Positions 24,940 to 32,301 of a DNA stretch of 35,962 bases are shown one piece after another; the stretch's first letter is position 1, and each line of letters opens with the position of its first letter. Where the stretch lies: contig JACCWE010000074.1 in the NCBI GenBank assembly GCA_013697785.1, positions 1-35,962 of the forward strand. The letters are read 5' to 3'. The notes under the pieces are model-generated. The model saw nothing but the letters and a program-made list of their open reading frames with translations. It was not told the origin of the DNA and did not search any database. Source of the DNA: Gemmatimonadaceae bacterium. GTDB taxonomy: Bacteria; Gemmatimonadota; Gemmatimonadetes; Gemmatimonadales; Gemmatimonadaceae. The translations under genes were made by a program, and so were the position numbers.

Positions 24940-25289
24940 ATTCGCTCCTCGATCTGTTCGTACTGACGTTGGCGAAGCGTGAATACACATTCACGAGGCG
25001 GCCGAGCCAGTACCACTTGCCGATCACTCGACGCTAAGTCGCGAACGCGCGAGCGGAGGGTGCTACGATATTTGACATCGATCGTTAGGTTGGCGGACTC
25101 CGCGCTCGGCGGCTAGGTGCGGGAAGTCAGGGAATCGTTATCTTTTAACGCCCGATGCGTGGGCACGGTTAGCTTCGCGAAACCGGCCCCTACGCCGGGG
25201 AGCGATCAGTACAGGGAACCAATCGCCGACGTTGGACTTCTATATCCTGTTCGATATCGCCTTCTGATGACAAGGAGCCTCAGCAAACC
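24940..25289. other. 350-nt intergenic region between lipoprotein and plastocyanin genes
   Basis: This divergent gap holds the palindrome at 24978-24995. It also has several hairpin-forming segments on the plus strand: CGTTA/TAACG at 25136-25150, a CGGTT/AACCG pair within 25166-25184, and a GC-rich CCGGC/GCCGG around 25182-25198. A TTGACA at 25072 has no matching -10. TTGGAC at 25232 followed by TATCGC at 25255 (17-nt spacer) is a weak promoter candidate for plastocyanin. It could be a structured leader; I could not match it to a known riboswitch. No coding frame is convincing. Confidence 0.4.
24978..24995. promoter_or_regulatory. Palindrome upstream of the lipoprotein gene
   Basis: CGTGAAT (24978-24984), a 4-nt spacer ACAC, and ATTCACG (24989-24995) form a perfect 7-bp inverted repeat, 39 nt before the lipoprotein ATG on the minus strand. 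The location fits an operator near the promoter; the cognate regulator is unknown. Confidence 0.35.
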
Positions 25290-25745
25290 ATGATGCACTT
25301 ATTGCGCGCGACGACTACAGCGTTTTCGGTGGCGGGTCTGATCACCATTGCTCTCAACTCCGCCTCGCACGTGACGCCGAGCCATAGCTCCGCCCCCGCT
25401 CCCGCGATGCACGCGACGATCACCGTCAAGATGACGGGCGATGCGAAAGGCTATCGCTACGAGCCGTCGACGATCAACGCCAAGGCGGGCGACGAGATTA
25501 CGTTCACGAACGCGATGGGGGGGCCGCACAACGTCACCTTCAAGGCGGAGGAGATTCCGGCGGGAATGGCGACGGTGCTGCAGGGCGACATGCCGAAGGC
25601 GAGCGCTCCGCTCACGAGCCCGCTGTTCGAGACCGATGGCGAGAGCTGGACGATGTCGACGACGGGACTCAAGCCCGGCACGTATCCCTTCTACTGCATG
25701 CCGCACGCGCCGCTCGGAATGAAGGGGCAGTTGGTAATTCAGTAG
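25290..25745 (+). CDS. Plastocyanin-like cupredoxin, exported
   Basis: 151 residues. A signal peptide (TTTAFSVAGLITIALNSASH) is followed by a single blue-copper domain. The type-1 copper ligands are visible: His80 in GGPHNVTF, then Cys136, His139 and Met144 in YCMPHAPLGM. The fold is typical of plastocyanin/azurin-like electron carriers or copper chaperones in the periplasm. AAGGAG lies about 12 nt before the first ATG, closer to 15 nt before the second ATG at 25293. No partner oxidase or reductase is adjacent. It is followed by a strong terminator. Confidence 0.92.
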   Translation: MMHLLRATTTAFSVAGLITIALNSASHVTPSHSSAPAPAMHATITVKMTGDAKGYRYEPSTINAKAGDEITFTNAMGGPHNVTFKAEEIPAGMATVLQGDMPKASAPLTSPLFETDGESWTMSTTGLKPGTYPFYCMPHAPLGMKGQLVIQ

Positions 25746-25771
25746 CTCTCGGGCGATCGAAGCTTCTGAGA

Positions 25772-25817
25772 AAAAGAGAGGGGCGCCGGCGGAGATGCCG
25801 GCGTCCCTCTCTCTTTT
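25772..25817. terminator. Strong bidirectional rho-independent terminator
   Basis: A 16-bp stem (GAGAGGGGCGCCGGC-type arm with one G-T pair, loop GGAGAT at 25791-25796) is flanked by A-rich and T-rich tracts: AAAAA before and CTTTTCT after. It serves the plastocyanin gene on the plus strand and, read the other way, the histidine kinase gene that ends at 25847. Confidence 0.9.
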
Positions 25818-25846
25818 CTCCACAGCCGAAATCACTGGACGAGCAG

Positions 25847-27601
25847 TTATAGTGCTCGCGGCAGCGTCAGATTGAACGAGGATCCCTCGCCGACGATGCT
25901 CTCCGCCGTGAGATCGCCTCCCATCGCACGCGCGAGATCGCGACTGATCGCAAGACCAAGCCCGATGCCGCCTTCGGAGCCGGTGAGTCGATCACCAAGC
26001 TGGACGAAGGGCTCGAAGATATCGGTCAGACTTTCGACATTCATCCCGATGCCCGTATCGGATACCCTGATCGCCACCTTATCGGCGGTCTCGGATGCAT
26101 CTATCCGGAGATGTCCTCCGGCGCGCGTGAACTTGATGCTATTGGACAGAAGATTGATCAAAATCTGAATGACCTTTTCCCTGTCACCGCGAGCAACGAG
26201 GGAGGCGTCGCAAAACACCCCATCGAAAGTCAATTGATGTTGGGCGAGGAGTGGCTCCAGCATTGCCACACTCGTCGTCAACACGTCGCAGGTATCGAGA
26301 TCGGAAGTATCGTACGCCACGCCGCCACCGGCGATTTTCGTGAGATTGAGAAGCTCGTTGATCAGATTGTTGAGATATTTCTGATTCGCTCGAATTCGCG
26401 CGAGGTCGCCGTGCTGTGCCGCGGTGACCGGCCCGCGCAGCTCCATGTCGATGAGGTCGACATACCCCGCGATCGCATTCAGCGGGGTGCGCAATTCGTG
26501 GCTCATCATGCCGAGGAAGGCGCCCTTCGCCGCATTCGCCGATTCTGCGCGGCGCTGGCAGGCAATCGCATCTCCGTGCAGCCGCGCACGATCGAGAGCC
26601 ATGGCGCTCCGGCTTGCCAGCTCTCCGGCGAGCGCGATGTCGGCAGGAGTGATGGGTGCTCCGTGATAATTTCCAACGAACGTTACTGCGCCGGCGAGCC
26701 GACGCTGCGAGAAGAGCGGCACGGTGAGCATCGCGCCCGCGCCAACCGATCGCAAAGCGTCCGCAATCTCAACACCCAATGAGCCGCTAGCAGCCGCAGT
26801 GACCGCATCTTCGACGTACGTCGCGGCCGGGTCGGCGCCGCTGAGTGCAGGCAGCCCGAACTCGTCGCTGGACTCGGGGATCCACTGTTCGCCGAGCGAC
26901 GAGAGCACCGCCTGCTTGACCGGATCGGGATGCACGATCGGCAGTCTCCGCATCGTGCCATCGCCATTGGCCAGGTCTACGAAACACCATTTGCTGAATC
27001 TCGGGAGCGACAATCTGCTGATCGCATCGAGAGTCCGAGCTTCGTCGAGCGATTCTGCCAATCGGCGTCCTTCGGCCTCGAGAAACTCCGCGCTTCGTCG
27101 CGATGCGGCTTCGATCGCGGCGGCATCCTGCTCGCGAAGGGCGCTCAACATCAATCGCTCCGCAACTCGTCGCTGCAGGCCAACCTTCAACTCGTCCTGA
27201 GTCGCGGCGCGGAGCTCGATGAGCAGATGATTCGTCTCGCCGTTGACGCCCACATCCGGCCATACGGTGCATCGCATCAGGAGGTCAGTATCTCGCAGTT
27301 CCGGCGCGATCGCCCTGTTGCGCGACACGACTCTGCTGCGAAAGGCACGATCGAGCAGCGCCGTGAGCTCCACCCGGTCGCGCGGCCCGAAGAGCGATCC
27401 GATGGGGCTGCCGATCGCGAGCTGCCCGTCGAGAGTCACCAGCTTTCTGAACGCCTCGTTCGCATATGCCAAGACATGCTCACTCCCACTTGTGAGCGCG
27501 AAGGCCGCCGGCAGATGCTCCATGAATCGCTCGAACGATCCCGCGCCGGAGAAATTCGTCGCGTATGGTGCGGTCGCCGAAGGCAAAGACGAATCGCTCA
27601 T
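25847..27601 (-). CDS. PAS/GAF sensor histidine kinase (no receiver domain)
   Basis: 584 residues, cytoplasmic (no membrane segment). An N-terminal PAS-like domain (about 20-130; LPAAFALTSGSEHVLAYANE) is followed by a helical linker, a GAF domain (about 185-340; ISRLSLPRFSKWCFVDLANG), then HisKA with the phospho-acceptor His368 in MMSHELRTPLNAIAGY. The HATPase_c has NLLSNSIKFT (N box), SDTGIGM (G1) and GGIGLGLAIS (G2). GAAGG lies about 6 nt before ATG 27601. It starts 13 nt after the KaiC-like stop, so the two are one operon; this association of a KaiC-like ATPase with a hybrid-type kinase is common in bacteria. No response regulator gene is present in the window. Confidence 0.93.
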   Translation of the reverse strand: MSDSSLPSATAPYATNFSGAGSFERFMEHLPAAFALTSGSEHVLAYANEAFRKLVTLDGQLAIGSPIGSLFGPRDRVELTALLDRAFRSRVVSRNRAIAPELRDTDLLMRCTVWPDVGVNGETNHLLIELRAATQDELKVGLQRRVAERLMLSALREQDAAAIEAASRRSAEFLEAEGRRLAESLDEARTLDAISRLSLPRFSKWCFVDLANGDGTMRRLPIVHPDPVKQAVLSSLGEQWIPESSDEFGLPALSGADPAATYVEDAVTAAASGSLGVEIADALRSVGAGAMLTVPLFSQRRLAGAVTFVGNYHGAPITPADIALAGELASRSAMALDRARLHGDAIACQRRAESANAAKGAFLGMMSHELRTPLNAIAGYVDLIDMELRGPVTAAQHGDLARIRANQKYLNNLINELLNLTKIAGGGVAYDTSDLDTCDVLTTSVAMLEPLLAQHQLTFDGVFCDASLVARGDREKVIQILINLLSNSIKFTRAGGHLRIDASETADKVAIRVSDTGIGMNVESLTDIFEPFVQLGDRLTGSEGGIGLGLAISRDLARAMGGDLTAESIVGEGSSFNLTLPRAL

Positions 27602-27614
27602 ATGACCTTCGCTG

Positions 27615-29090
27615 CTACGTTTCAACTTGCGCGATTGCCCGGTAGGTAGCCCCACCGGCACTGGTTGCCACGGCATATCCGAGCAAGGCGAGGCGCTGGA
27701 GCGTCGCGTCGAGCTCGACGGGCTTCACCCCTACGTGCTCTGCAAGTAAATCGCGCGACGTCGCTCCGAGTCTGACGAGCGTCTCGAGCACTACCGACTC
27801 CCTGTCGGTCAGGCCGTCGCGTGCAGCGCGCGCGTGCTGAAGCTGAAACTCCGGCGAGCCCGTGAGTATTCCACGATAACTGCGAAGTGGCCCCCCTACG
27901 ACGGCGCCCTGATCGGTAATCTGGTAGGTGAGCAGGTCGTGACTGTGTTTGCTCCCACGCATTTTGGGAATTGCCAGCACCGTGCGAAGCTCGCCATCGA
28001 TCTCGACGAAACGCTGGACGATGATGTCGTCCGTGATGAAGGAGACACGTTCCGATGTGAGCGACGCGTCGGGATAGCCGCTGGTGATTTCCGTCGTCAT
28101 GAATATCGTGACGCCAGTGGATGTGAGGGCGCCGACGAGACGGTAGAGCGACTCCTGGAAATCGATGCGGAACGCGGGAGCGAGGGCGATCTGGAATCCC
28201 GACAGCGAATCGATCACCACCCGTGTGGCGCCGATCTCGGTCACCGCTGCGAATATTTCGGCACCCGTTTCGTCGACGGACAGGTCCAGCGGGCGCAGGT
28301 AGATGAGCCTGAAGTTGCCCGCCTCGATCATTGCAGCGATATCCTGATTTCTCGCTTTCGCACGCGCGAGGTATTCCTCCGGATATTCCTCGAACACCAC
28401 GATGACGACGGCCTCTCCGAGTCGCAGCCCTTCCGCGGCAAACTGGGTGGCAAAGGTGGTCTTTCCGCTTCCTGCGGGCCCGCCGAGCAGCACGGCATCG
28501 CCTGCGAACACTCCACCGCCCATCGCTTCGTCGAGCCCGGGTATCCCGCTCGACAGTCGCCGGGTGGAGGGCGACCGCCGCACGGATTGCTGTTCGGGGA
28601 TGCGAGGGAAGATCTGCAAGCCCGCGCTCGTGATGCGAAAGGTGTGCAGCCCCGGCATTGACGACCGGCCACGAACCTTGAGCGCCTGCATCTTTCGTAC
28701 GACGGAGTTGCGATCAGTAACCTGCGACAGCCAGAAGACGCTGTCGGCCACCGTGAAGATCGGATTTCGTTGATCCTGCTCCGCCGACCGGCCGATGATG
28801 AGGGTAGTGACGTCCCACGAGATCAAATTCAACGCGAGTCGCTGAATGAAGTTCTCCATGTCGGTGAGCCCGCTAGCCGGTGCGTCGCGGCTTCGGCCGA
28901 GCATCGTGCGAAACGGCTGCGCCAACGTGGTCTTTCCGGAGCCCGGATTGCCAGCGATCAGATTGAACGAGAATTCGGGGAGGCCTCCTCCAACGACGGC
29001 GTCGAAGCCGGGGACGCCCGACGCGATGCTCGGTATCCCATCGTTCGATAGCGGGGCGACCAGCTTCGCTCGCGCTTTTTTCGTCGTCAT
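27615..29090 (-). CDS. KaiC-like RecA-superfamily ATPase with a shortened first domain
   Basis: 491 residues. Two KaiC units are visible. Unit 2 (about 177-410) is complete: Walker A GPAGSGKT (204-211), catalytic pair FEEYPEEY (Glu234-235), Walker B VVIDSLSG (Asp294). Unit 1 opens normally with GIPSIASGVPGFDAVVGGGL and Walker A GNPGSGKT (47-54) but jumps at Gln58-Pro59 to PFRTMLGR, which in normal relatives lies just after Walker B (DSFRT). It then continues normally (LTDMENFIQRLALNL..., NPIFTVADSVFWL, and MPGLHTFRITSAGLQIFPRI). A winged-helix-like C-terminal part (GLTDRESVVLETLVRLGATS) follows after about 420. AGGAT is 6 nt before the ATG, which overlaps the preceding stop by 4 nt. Confidence 0.92.
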   Translation of the reverse strand: MTTKKARAKLVAPLSNDGIPSIASGVPGFDAVVGGGLPEFSFNLIAGNPGSGKTTLAQPFRTMLGRSRDAPASGLTDMENFIQRLALNLISWDVTTLIIGRSAEQDQRNPIFTVADSVFWLSQVTDRNSVVRKMQALKVRGRSSMPGLHTFRITSAGLQIFPRIPEQQSVRRSPSTRRLSSGIPGLDEAMGGGVFAGDAVLLGGPAGSGKTTFATQFAAEGLRLGEAVVIVVFEEYPEEYLARAKARNQDIAAMIEAGNFRLIYLRPLDLSVDETGAEIFAAVTEIGATRVVIDSLSGFQIALAPAFRIDFQESLYRLVGALTSTGVTIFMTTEITSGYPDASLTSERVSFITDDIIVQRFVEIDGELRTVLAIPKMRGSKHSHDLLTYQITDQGAVVGGPLRSYRGILTGSPEFQLQHARAARDGLTDRESVVLETLVRLGATSRDLLAEHVGVKPVELDATLQRLALLGYAVATSAGGATYRAIAQVET

Positions 29091-29545
29091 TGCGGATCCT
29101 GGTGTTCCATGGTCCCAACCGTCGCACTGTCGGCGACGAGTTGCACAACCATATCCATTCCGACGAATCGCGCGAGGAGCGTGATCATCATTTCCAGGAG
29201 TGTTTCGAGTCCTTCTGCCGATGGGGCGCTACCCTTCGCTCCGGATGCGCGAGTGAGAGTCTCGCGGGGAGTTTCAACCGGCACGTCGAGCCTGATATTG
29301 CGGAGGAGCGGATGCGTCTTGTTCGTACCGGCGAGCGCGCGCGAAAGGAGTGCCTTGGCGCCGGATACACCTCTGCATCGGGCGATCGTGCGATACGTTG
29401 TCTCGCACGCCAGGTACACCGTGCCGGAGCTTGCGCCAGAATCGGTCTTGCTGCCTTTCGCGGCGCGGGCGATCAGGAGCTTCGCCAGCGCACGCGCGCT
29501 CGACGCCTCCTTCGTAAGTGTGTCGACGGCAGCGGTGGCGTTCAC
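29087..29545 (-). CDS. Accessory protein of the KaiC-like/histidine kinase operon
   Basis: 152 residues from a GTG at 29545. The middle (CRGVSGAKALLSRALAGTN, then HPLLRNIRL) and the C-terminal helix (EGLETLLEMMITLLARFVGM) follow a pattern I recall in small uncharacterised proteins next to KaiC-like genes: a Gly-rich ALLSRAL segment and a closing hydrophobic LL-x-x-FIG helix. The TGA overlaps the KaiC start by 4 nt. The start is unsure: GGAG is only 1 nt from the GTG, and the frame is open for about 30 codons upstream without a start codon (...STAYIVELSAQRHVC...). It may be a partner protein in the signalling module. Confidence 0.75.
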   Translation of the reverse strand: MNATAAVDTLTKEASSARALAKLLIARAAKGSKTDSGASSGTVYLACETTYRTIARCRGVSGAKALLSRALAGTNKTHPLLRNIRLDVPVETPRETLTRASGAKGSAPSAEGLETLLEMMITLLARFVGMDMVVQLVADSATVGTMEHQDPQ

Positions 29546-29845
29546 ACTCCGCGCTCGCCAGCGGCCGCAGACGTGCCGTTGCGCGCTGAGTTCGACAATG
29601 TACGCCGTTGAGCTCGAATCGCCGGCTGAATCATCCGCGTGAGGAAGCGCAAGTCGAGTCCGCTCTCGTCGCGACGAATTCGATTTCGATTACGATGTTG
29701 TAACTCGATGGCAGGCGACGGTACAAGCCGTCATATGTCGTGCGTTGTACGCTATGACGGAGGCTAGTAGCGAGCGGCGCCATTGGCAACGGTGTGACGA
29801 CGAATCACAAAGTTAGATCTTATTAAGAGTGGAGCCTTACAGTCC
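29546..29845. other. 300-nt gap between ychF and the KaiC operon
   Basis: It must hold the KaiC operon promoter (minus strand). A tiny frame at 29542-29634 (30 codons) ends in a TGA overlapping the GTG of the accessory gene, but it has no Shine-Dalgarno site. Two interleaved inverted repeats lie at 29721-29760. A palindromic TCTTATTAAGA occurs near 29818. No clear -35/-10 pair is seen. Confidence 0.4.
29721..29760. repeat. Two interleaved inverted repeats (pseudoknot topology)
   Basis: GTACAA (29721-29726) pairs with TTGTAC (29745-29750), and CCGTCATA (29728-29735) pairs with TATGACGG (29753-29760). The order a-b-a'-b' is that of an H-type pseudoknot if transcribed, or of two overlapping dimer sites in DNA. 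It lies about 175-215 nt upstream of the KaiC operon start. Confidence 0.6.
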
Positions 29846-30946
29846 TCAGACGTTGAAGCGGAAGAGCATCACGTCCCCATCCGCCACCACGTACTCCTTT
29901 CCCTCGCTCCGCACCGCGCCCTTCTCCTTCCCGCCTTTCCACCCGCCCATAGACACGAACTCCTCGTAGCCCATCGTCTCCGCTCGGATGAAGCCGCGCT
30001 CGAAGTCCGTGTGAATAACGCCCGCCGCCTTGGGCGCCGTGTCTCCCGTATGAATCGTCCACGCCCGCACCTCCTGCTCGCCCGCCGTGAAATACGTGCG
30101 CAATCCGAGCAGCTCGTACCCCGCGAGAATCAGTCTGTCGAGCCCCGCGCTCGTGAGCCCCAGCGACTCGAGAAAATCCCCGCGCTCCTCGCTCGGCAGC
30201 TCAGCCAGCTCTGCCTCGATCTTCGCGGAGAAGGGCACCACCTGCGCGCGCTCGCCGCTCTTCTTCACTGCTTCCCTCAGCGCCTTGAGCGGCGCGCCCT
30301 CCTCGCCGGTCAACTCCGCATCGCTGACGTTCGCCGCGTACAGCACCGGCTTAGCAGTGAGCAGCGTCAACGGCGCGAGCACTGCGCGCTGCTCGTCGGT
30401 GAGCTTCGCCTCCCACAACCCGCGCCCCGCCGCCAGCGTCTCGTAGGCCGCCTCGATCGCCGGCAGCTCGGCGAGCGCCTCCTTGTCGTGCGACTTGGCC
30501 GAGCGTCGCACCCTGTCGAGTCGCTTCTCGACGGTCGCGAGATCGGCGAGCGCGAGCTCGATCTCGATCACCTCGCGGTCGCGCACCGGATCGATCGCGC
30601 CCATCACGTGCAGCACGTCGGGATCCTCGAAGCAGCGCACCACGTGGATGATCGCATCCGTCTCGCGGATGTTCGCGAGAAACTTGTTGCCGAGTCCTTC
30701 GCCGCTGGCCGCGCCCTTCACGAGCCCCGCGATGTCGACGAACTCCACCACCGCCGGCACCACACGCTTCGGATTCACGACCTTCGCGAGCCCTTTCAGC
30801 CGCTCGTCCGGCACCTCGACGATACCGACGTTCGGCTCGACCGTGCAGAACGGATAGTTCGCGGCCTCGGCCTGCGCGCTCGTCAGCGCATTGAACAGCG
30901 TCGACTTTCCGACGTTCGGCAGTCCGACGATTCCCAGCTTCAGCAT
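29846..30946 (-). CDS. ychF: Redox-regulated ATPase/GTPase YchF (OLA1 family)
   Basis: 366 residues, close to the E. coli protein. The G-domain motifs are GLPNVGKSTLFNAL (G1), then PFCTVEPNVGIVEVPD and FVDIAGLVKGA (G3), and the C-terminal TGS domain (YELLGLRTYFTAGEQEVRAW, then GVIHTDFERGFIRAE). YchF hydrolyses ATP in preference to GTP and associates with ribosomes. The ATG directly follows the pth stop (TAAATG), implying translational coupling. Confidence 0.97.
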   Translation of the reverse strand: MLKLGIVGLPNVGKSTLFNALTSAQAEAANYPFCTVEPNVGIVEVPDERLKGLAKVVNPKRVVPAVVEFVDIAGLVKGAASGEGLGNKFLANIRETDAIIHVVRCFEDPDVLHVMGAIDPVRDREVIEIELALADLATVEKRLDRVRRSAKSHDKEALAELPAIEAAYETLAAGRGLWEAKLTDEQRAVLAPLTLLTAKPVLYAANVSDAELTGEEGAPLKALREAVKKSGERAQVVPFSAKIEAELAELPSEERGDFLESLGLTSAGLDRLILAGYELLGLRTYFTAGEQEVRAWTIHTGDTAPKAAGVIHTDFERGFIRAETMGYEEFVSMGGWKGGKEKGAVRSEGKEYVVADGDVMLFRFNV

Positions 30947-31522
30947 TTATTTCCCGTTGTGCTCGTTCATGGCTGACACGATGCCTTCGCGCAGCCAGAG
31001 CTCTGCGGCATCCGTGAATCTCGGCATCAGCGCGAGAATCTCCTCGCGCTCCGTCTTTCCAAATGGGCTGAGCACGTAGTCGGCGAGATCGCCTATGCGT
31101 CGCTCCGGATCCACCGGTTCAATCCCGATGCGGAGCCGCGCATAGTCGCGGTGGCCGACATGGTGCTCCACGCTCTTGAGTCCATTGTGCCCGCCCGCGC
31201 TCCCCTGCGGGCGCAGCCGGTACGTGCCCACGGGAATCGCCACGTCATCGACGATCACGAGCAGATCGGTCTTCGGCGACCAGAATGGTCTCTTCAGATG
31301 CGACGCGAGCACGGCGCCGCTCAGGTTCATGAACGTCTGCGGCTTGACGAGGCGCACCTTCACGTTGCCCACGAGCCCGTGCGCCACGTGCGCCTGTCCC
31401 TCGGCTTTCCATCCGCCGAGATGCCAAACGTCGGCGAGGTGATCGAGAACCCACCAGCCGACGTTGTGCCGCGTGCGTTCGTATTGTTTGCCCGGATTTC
31501 CGAGCCCGAGAATGATCTTCAT
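30947..31522 (-). CDS. pth: Peptidyl-tRNA hydrolase
   Basis: 191 residues. The opening MKIILGLGNPGKQYERTRHN contains the conserved Asn and catalytic His (RHNVGW). FMNLSG, then IVDDVAIPVGTYRLRPQG and GGHNGLKSVEHHVG are Pth signatures. The enzyme releases peptides from peptidyl-tRNA and recycles tRNA. It sits between rplY (65 nt upstream) and ychF, a very common bacterial order. Confidence 0.97.
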   Translation of the reverse strand: MKIILGLGNPGKQYERTRHNVGWWVLDHLADVWHLGGWKAEGQAHVAHGLVGNVKVRLVKPQTFMNLSGAVLASHLKRPFWSPKTDLLVIVDDVAIPVGTYRLRPQGSAGGHNGLKSVEHHVGHRDYARLRIGIEPVDPERRIGDLADYVLSPFGKTEREEILALMPRFTDAAELWLREGIVSAMNEHNGK

Positions 31523-31587
31523 CGGTGCGCTCGCAGAGCAGAGATGAACGACGCGTCGCGCGAAGCGGCGCGCCCTTCATCACCGGC

Positions 31588-32250
31588 TTACTTCTTCGCA
31601 GCCTCCGCGTCTTCCTCTTCCTTCTTCGCGCGAATCACTTCCGGCTCCGCAGTCGCATCCGCTCCCTCGACCGGTGCCACAACCTCGACCTCGGCGCGCG
31701 GCGGTGCCACGACGCAGATCGTCTCGCCTTCGTTCTCGAGCACTTCGACGCCGGCGGGCAGCGTGAGGTCGCGAATGTGGATCGATTGGTGCAGGTCAAG
31801 ATTCGACACGTCGACGTCGATGTGATTCGGGATGTTGCCCGGATCCACCTCGACGCTGATCGTGCGCAGCACCTGATCGAGCATGCCGCCCGAGAGGCGC
31901 ACCCCCACCGGCGTGCCGACGAGCACGAGCGGGATGTCGACGGTCACGAGCTCACCGGCAACGAGCTCCTGGAAATCGATGTGCAGGATCTCGCGCTTGA
32001 ATGGGTGACGCTGAATGTCGCGGATCAGTGTGCGCGCGGTGCCGCCGTCGATCCTGAGCTCGAACACCGTGGTGTCCGCGCTCACGCGATCGAGCATTTT
32101 CTGCAGGTCACGCGCATCGAGTGCGAGCGACTGCGGCTCGCGCTTGTGACCGTACACGACGCCAGGAACCTGCTTCGCGGCGCGCAGCTTTCGCGCAGCG
32201 CCCTTTCCGGTTTCCGCGCGGGGATGCGCGATGAGGACTTCGGTTGCCAT
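31588..32250 (-). CDS. rplY: 50S ribosomal protein bL25 (Ctc/TL5 form)
   Basis: 220 residues. The N-terminal 5S-rRNA-binding domain reads TGKGAARKLRAAKQVPGVVY and GHKREPQSLALDARDLQKML; the C-terminal TL5 beta domain (VPLVLVGTPVGVRLSGGMLD) and an acidic, Lys-rich tail (VIRAKKEEEDAEAAKK) make this the long general-stress (Ctc) type. GAGAG lies 8 nt before the ATG. It follows prs by 51 nt and is likely co-transcribed. Confidence 0.96.
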   Translation of the reverse strand: MATEVLIAHPRAETGKGAARKLRAAKQVPGVVYGHKREPQSLALDARDLQKMLDRVSADTTVFELRIDGGTARTLIRDIQRHPFKREILHIDFQELVAGELVTVDIPLVLVGTPVGVRLSGGMLDQVLRTISVEVDPGNIPNHIDVDVSNLDLHQSIHIRDLTLPAGVEVLENEGETICVVAPPRAEVEVVAPVEGADATAEPEVIRAKKEEEDAEAAKK

Positions 32251-32301
32251 ATCGATTCTCTCGAAAGCGTAATTGACAGTTGACCCAACTCTTTGCCGCT
32301 C

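Noticed and set aside
25072-25289. Cyclic-di-GMP, cyclic-di-AMP or cobalamin riboswitch before plastocyanin
   Set aside because: Key conserved blocks of these riboswitches were not found in the leader.
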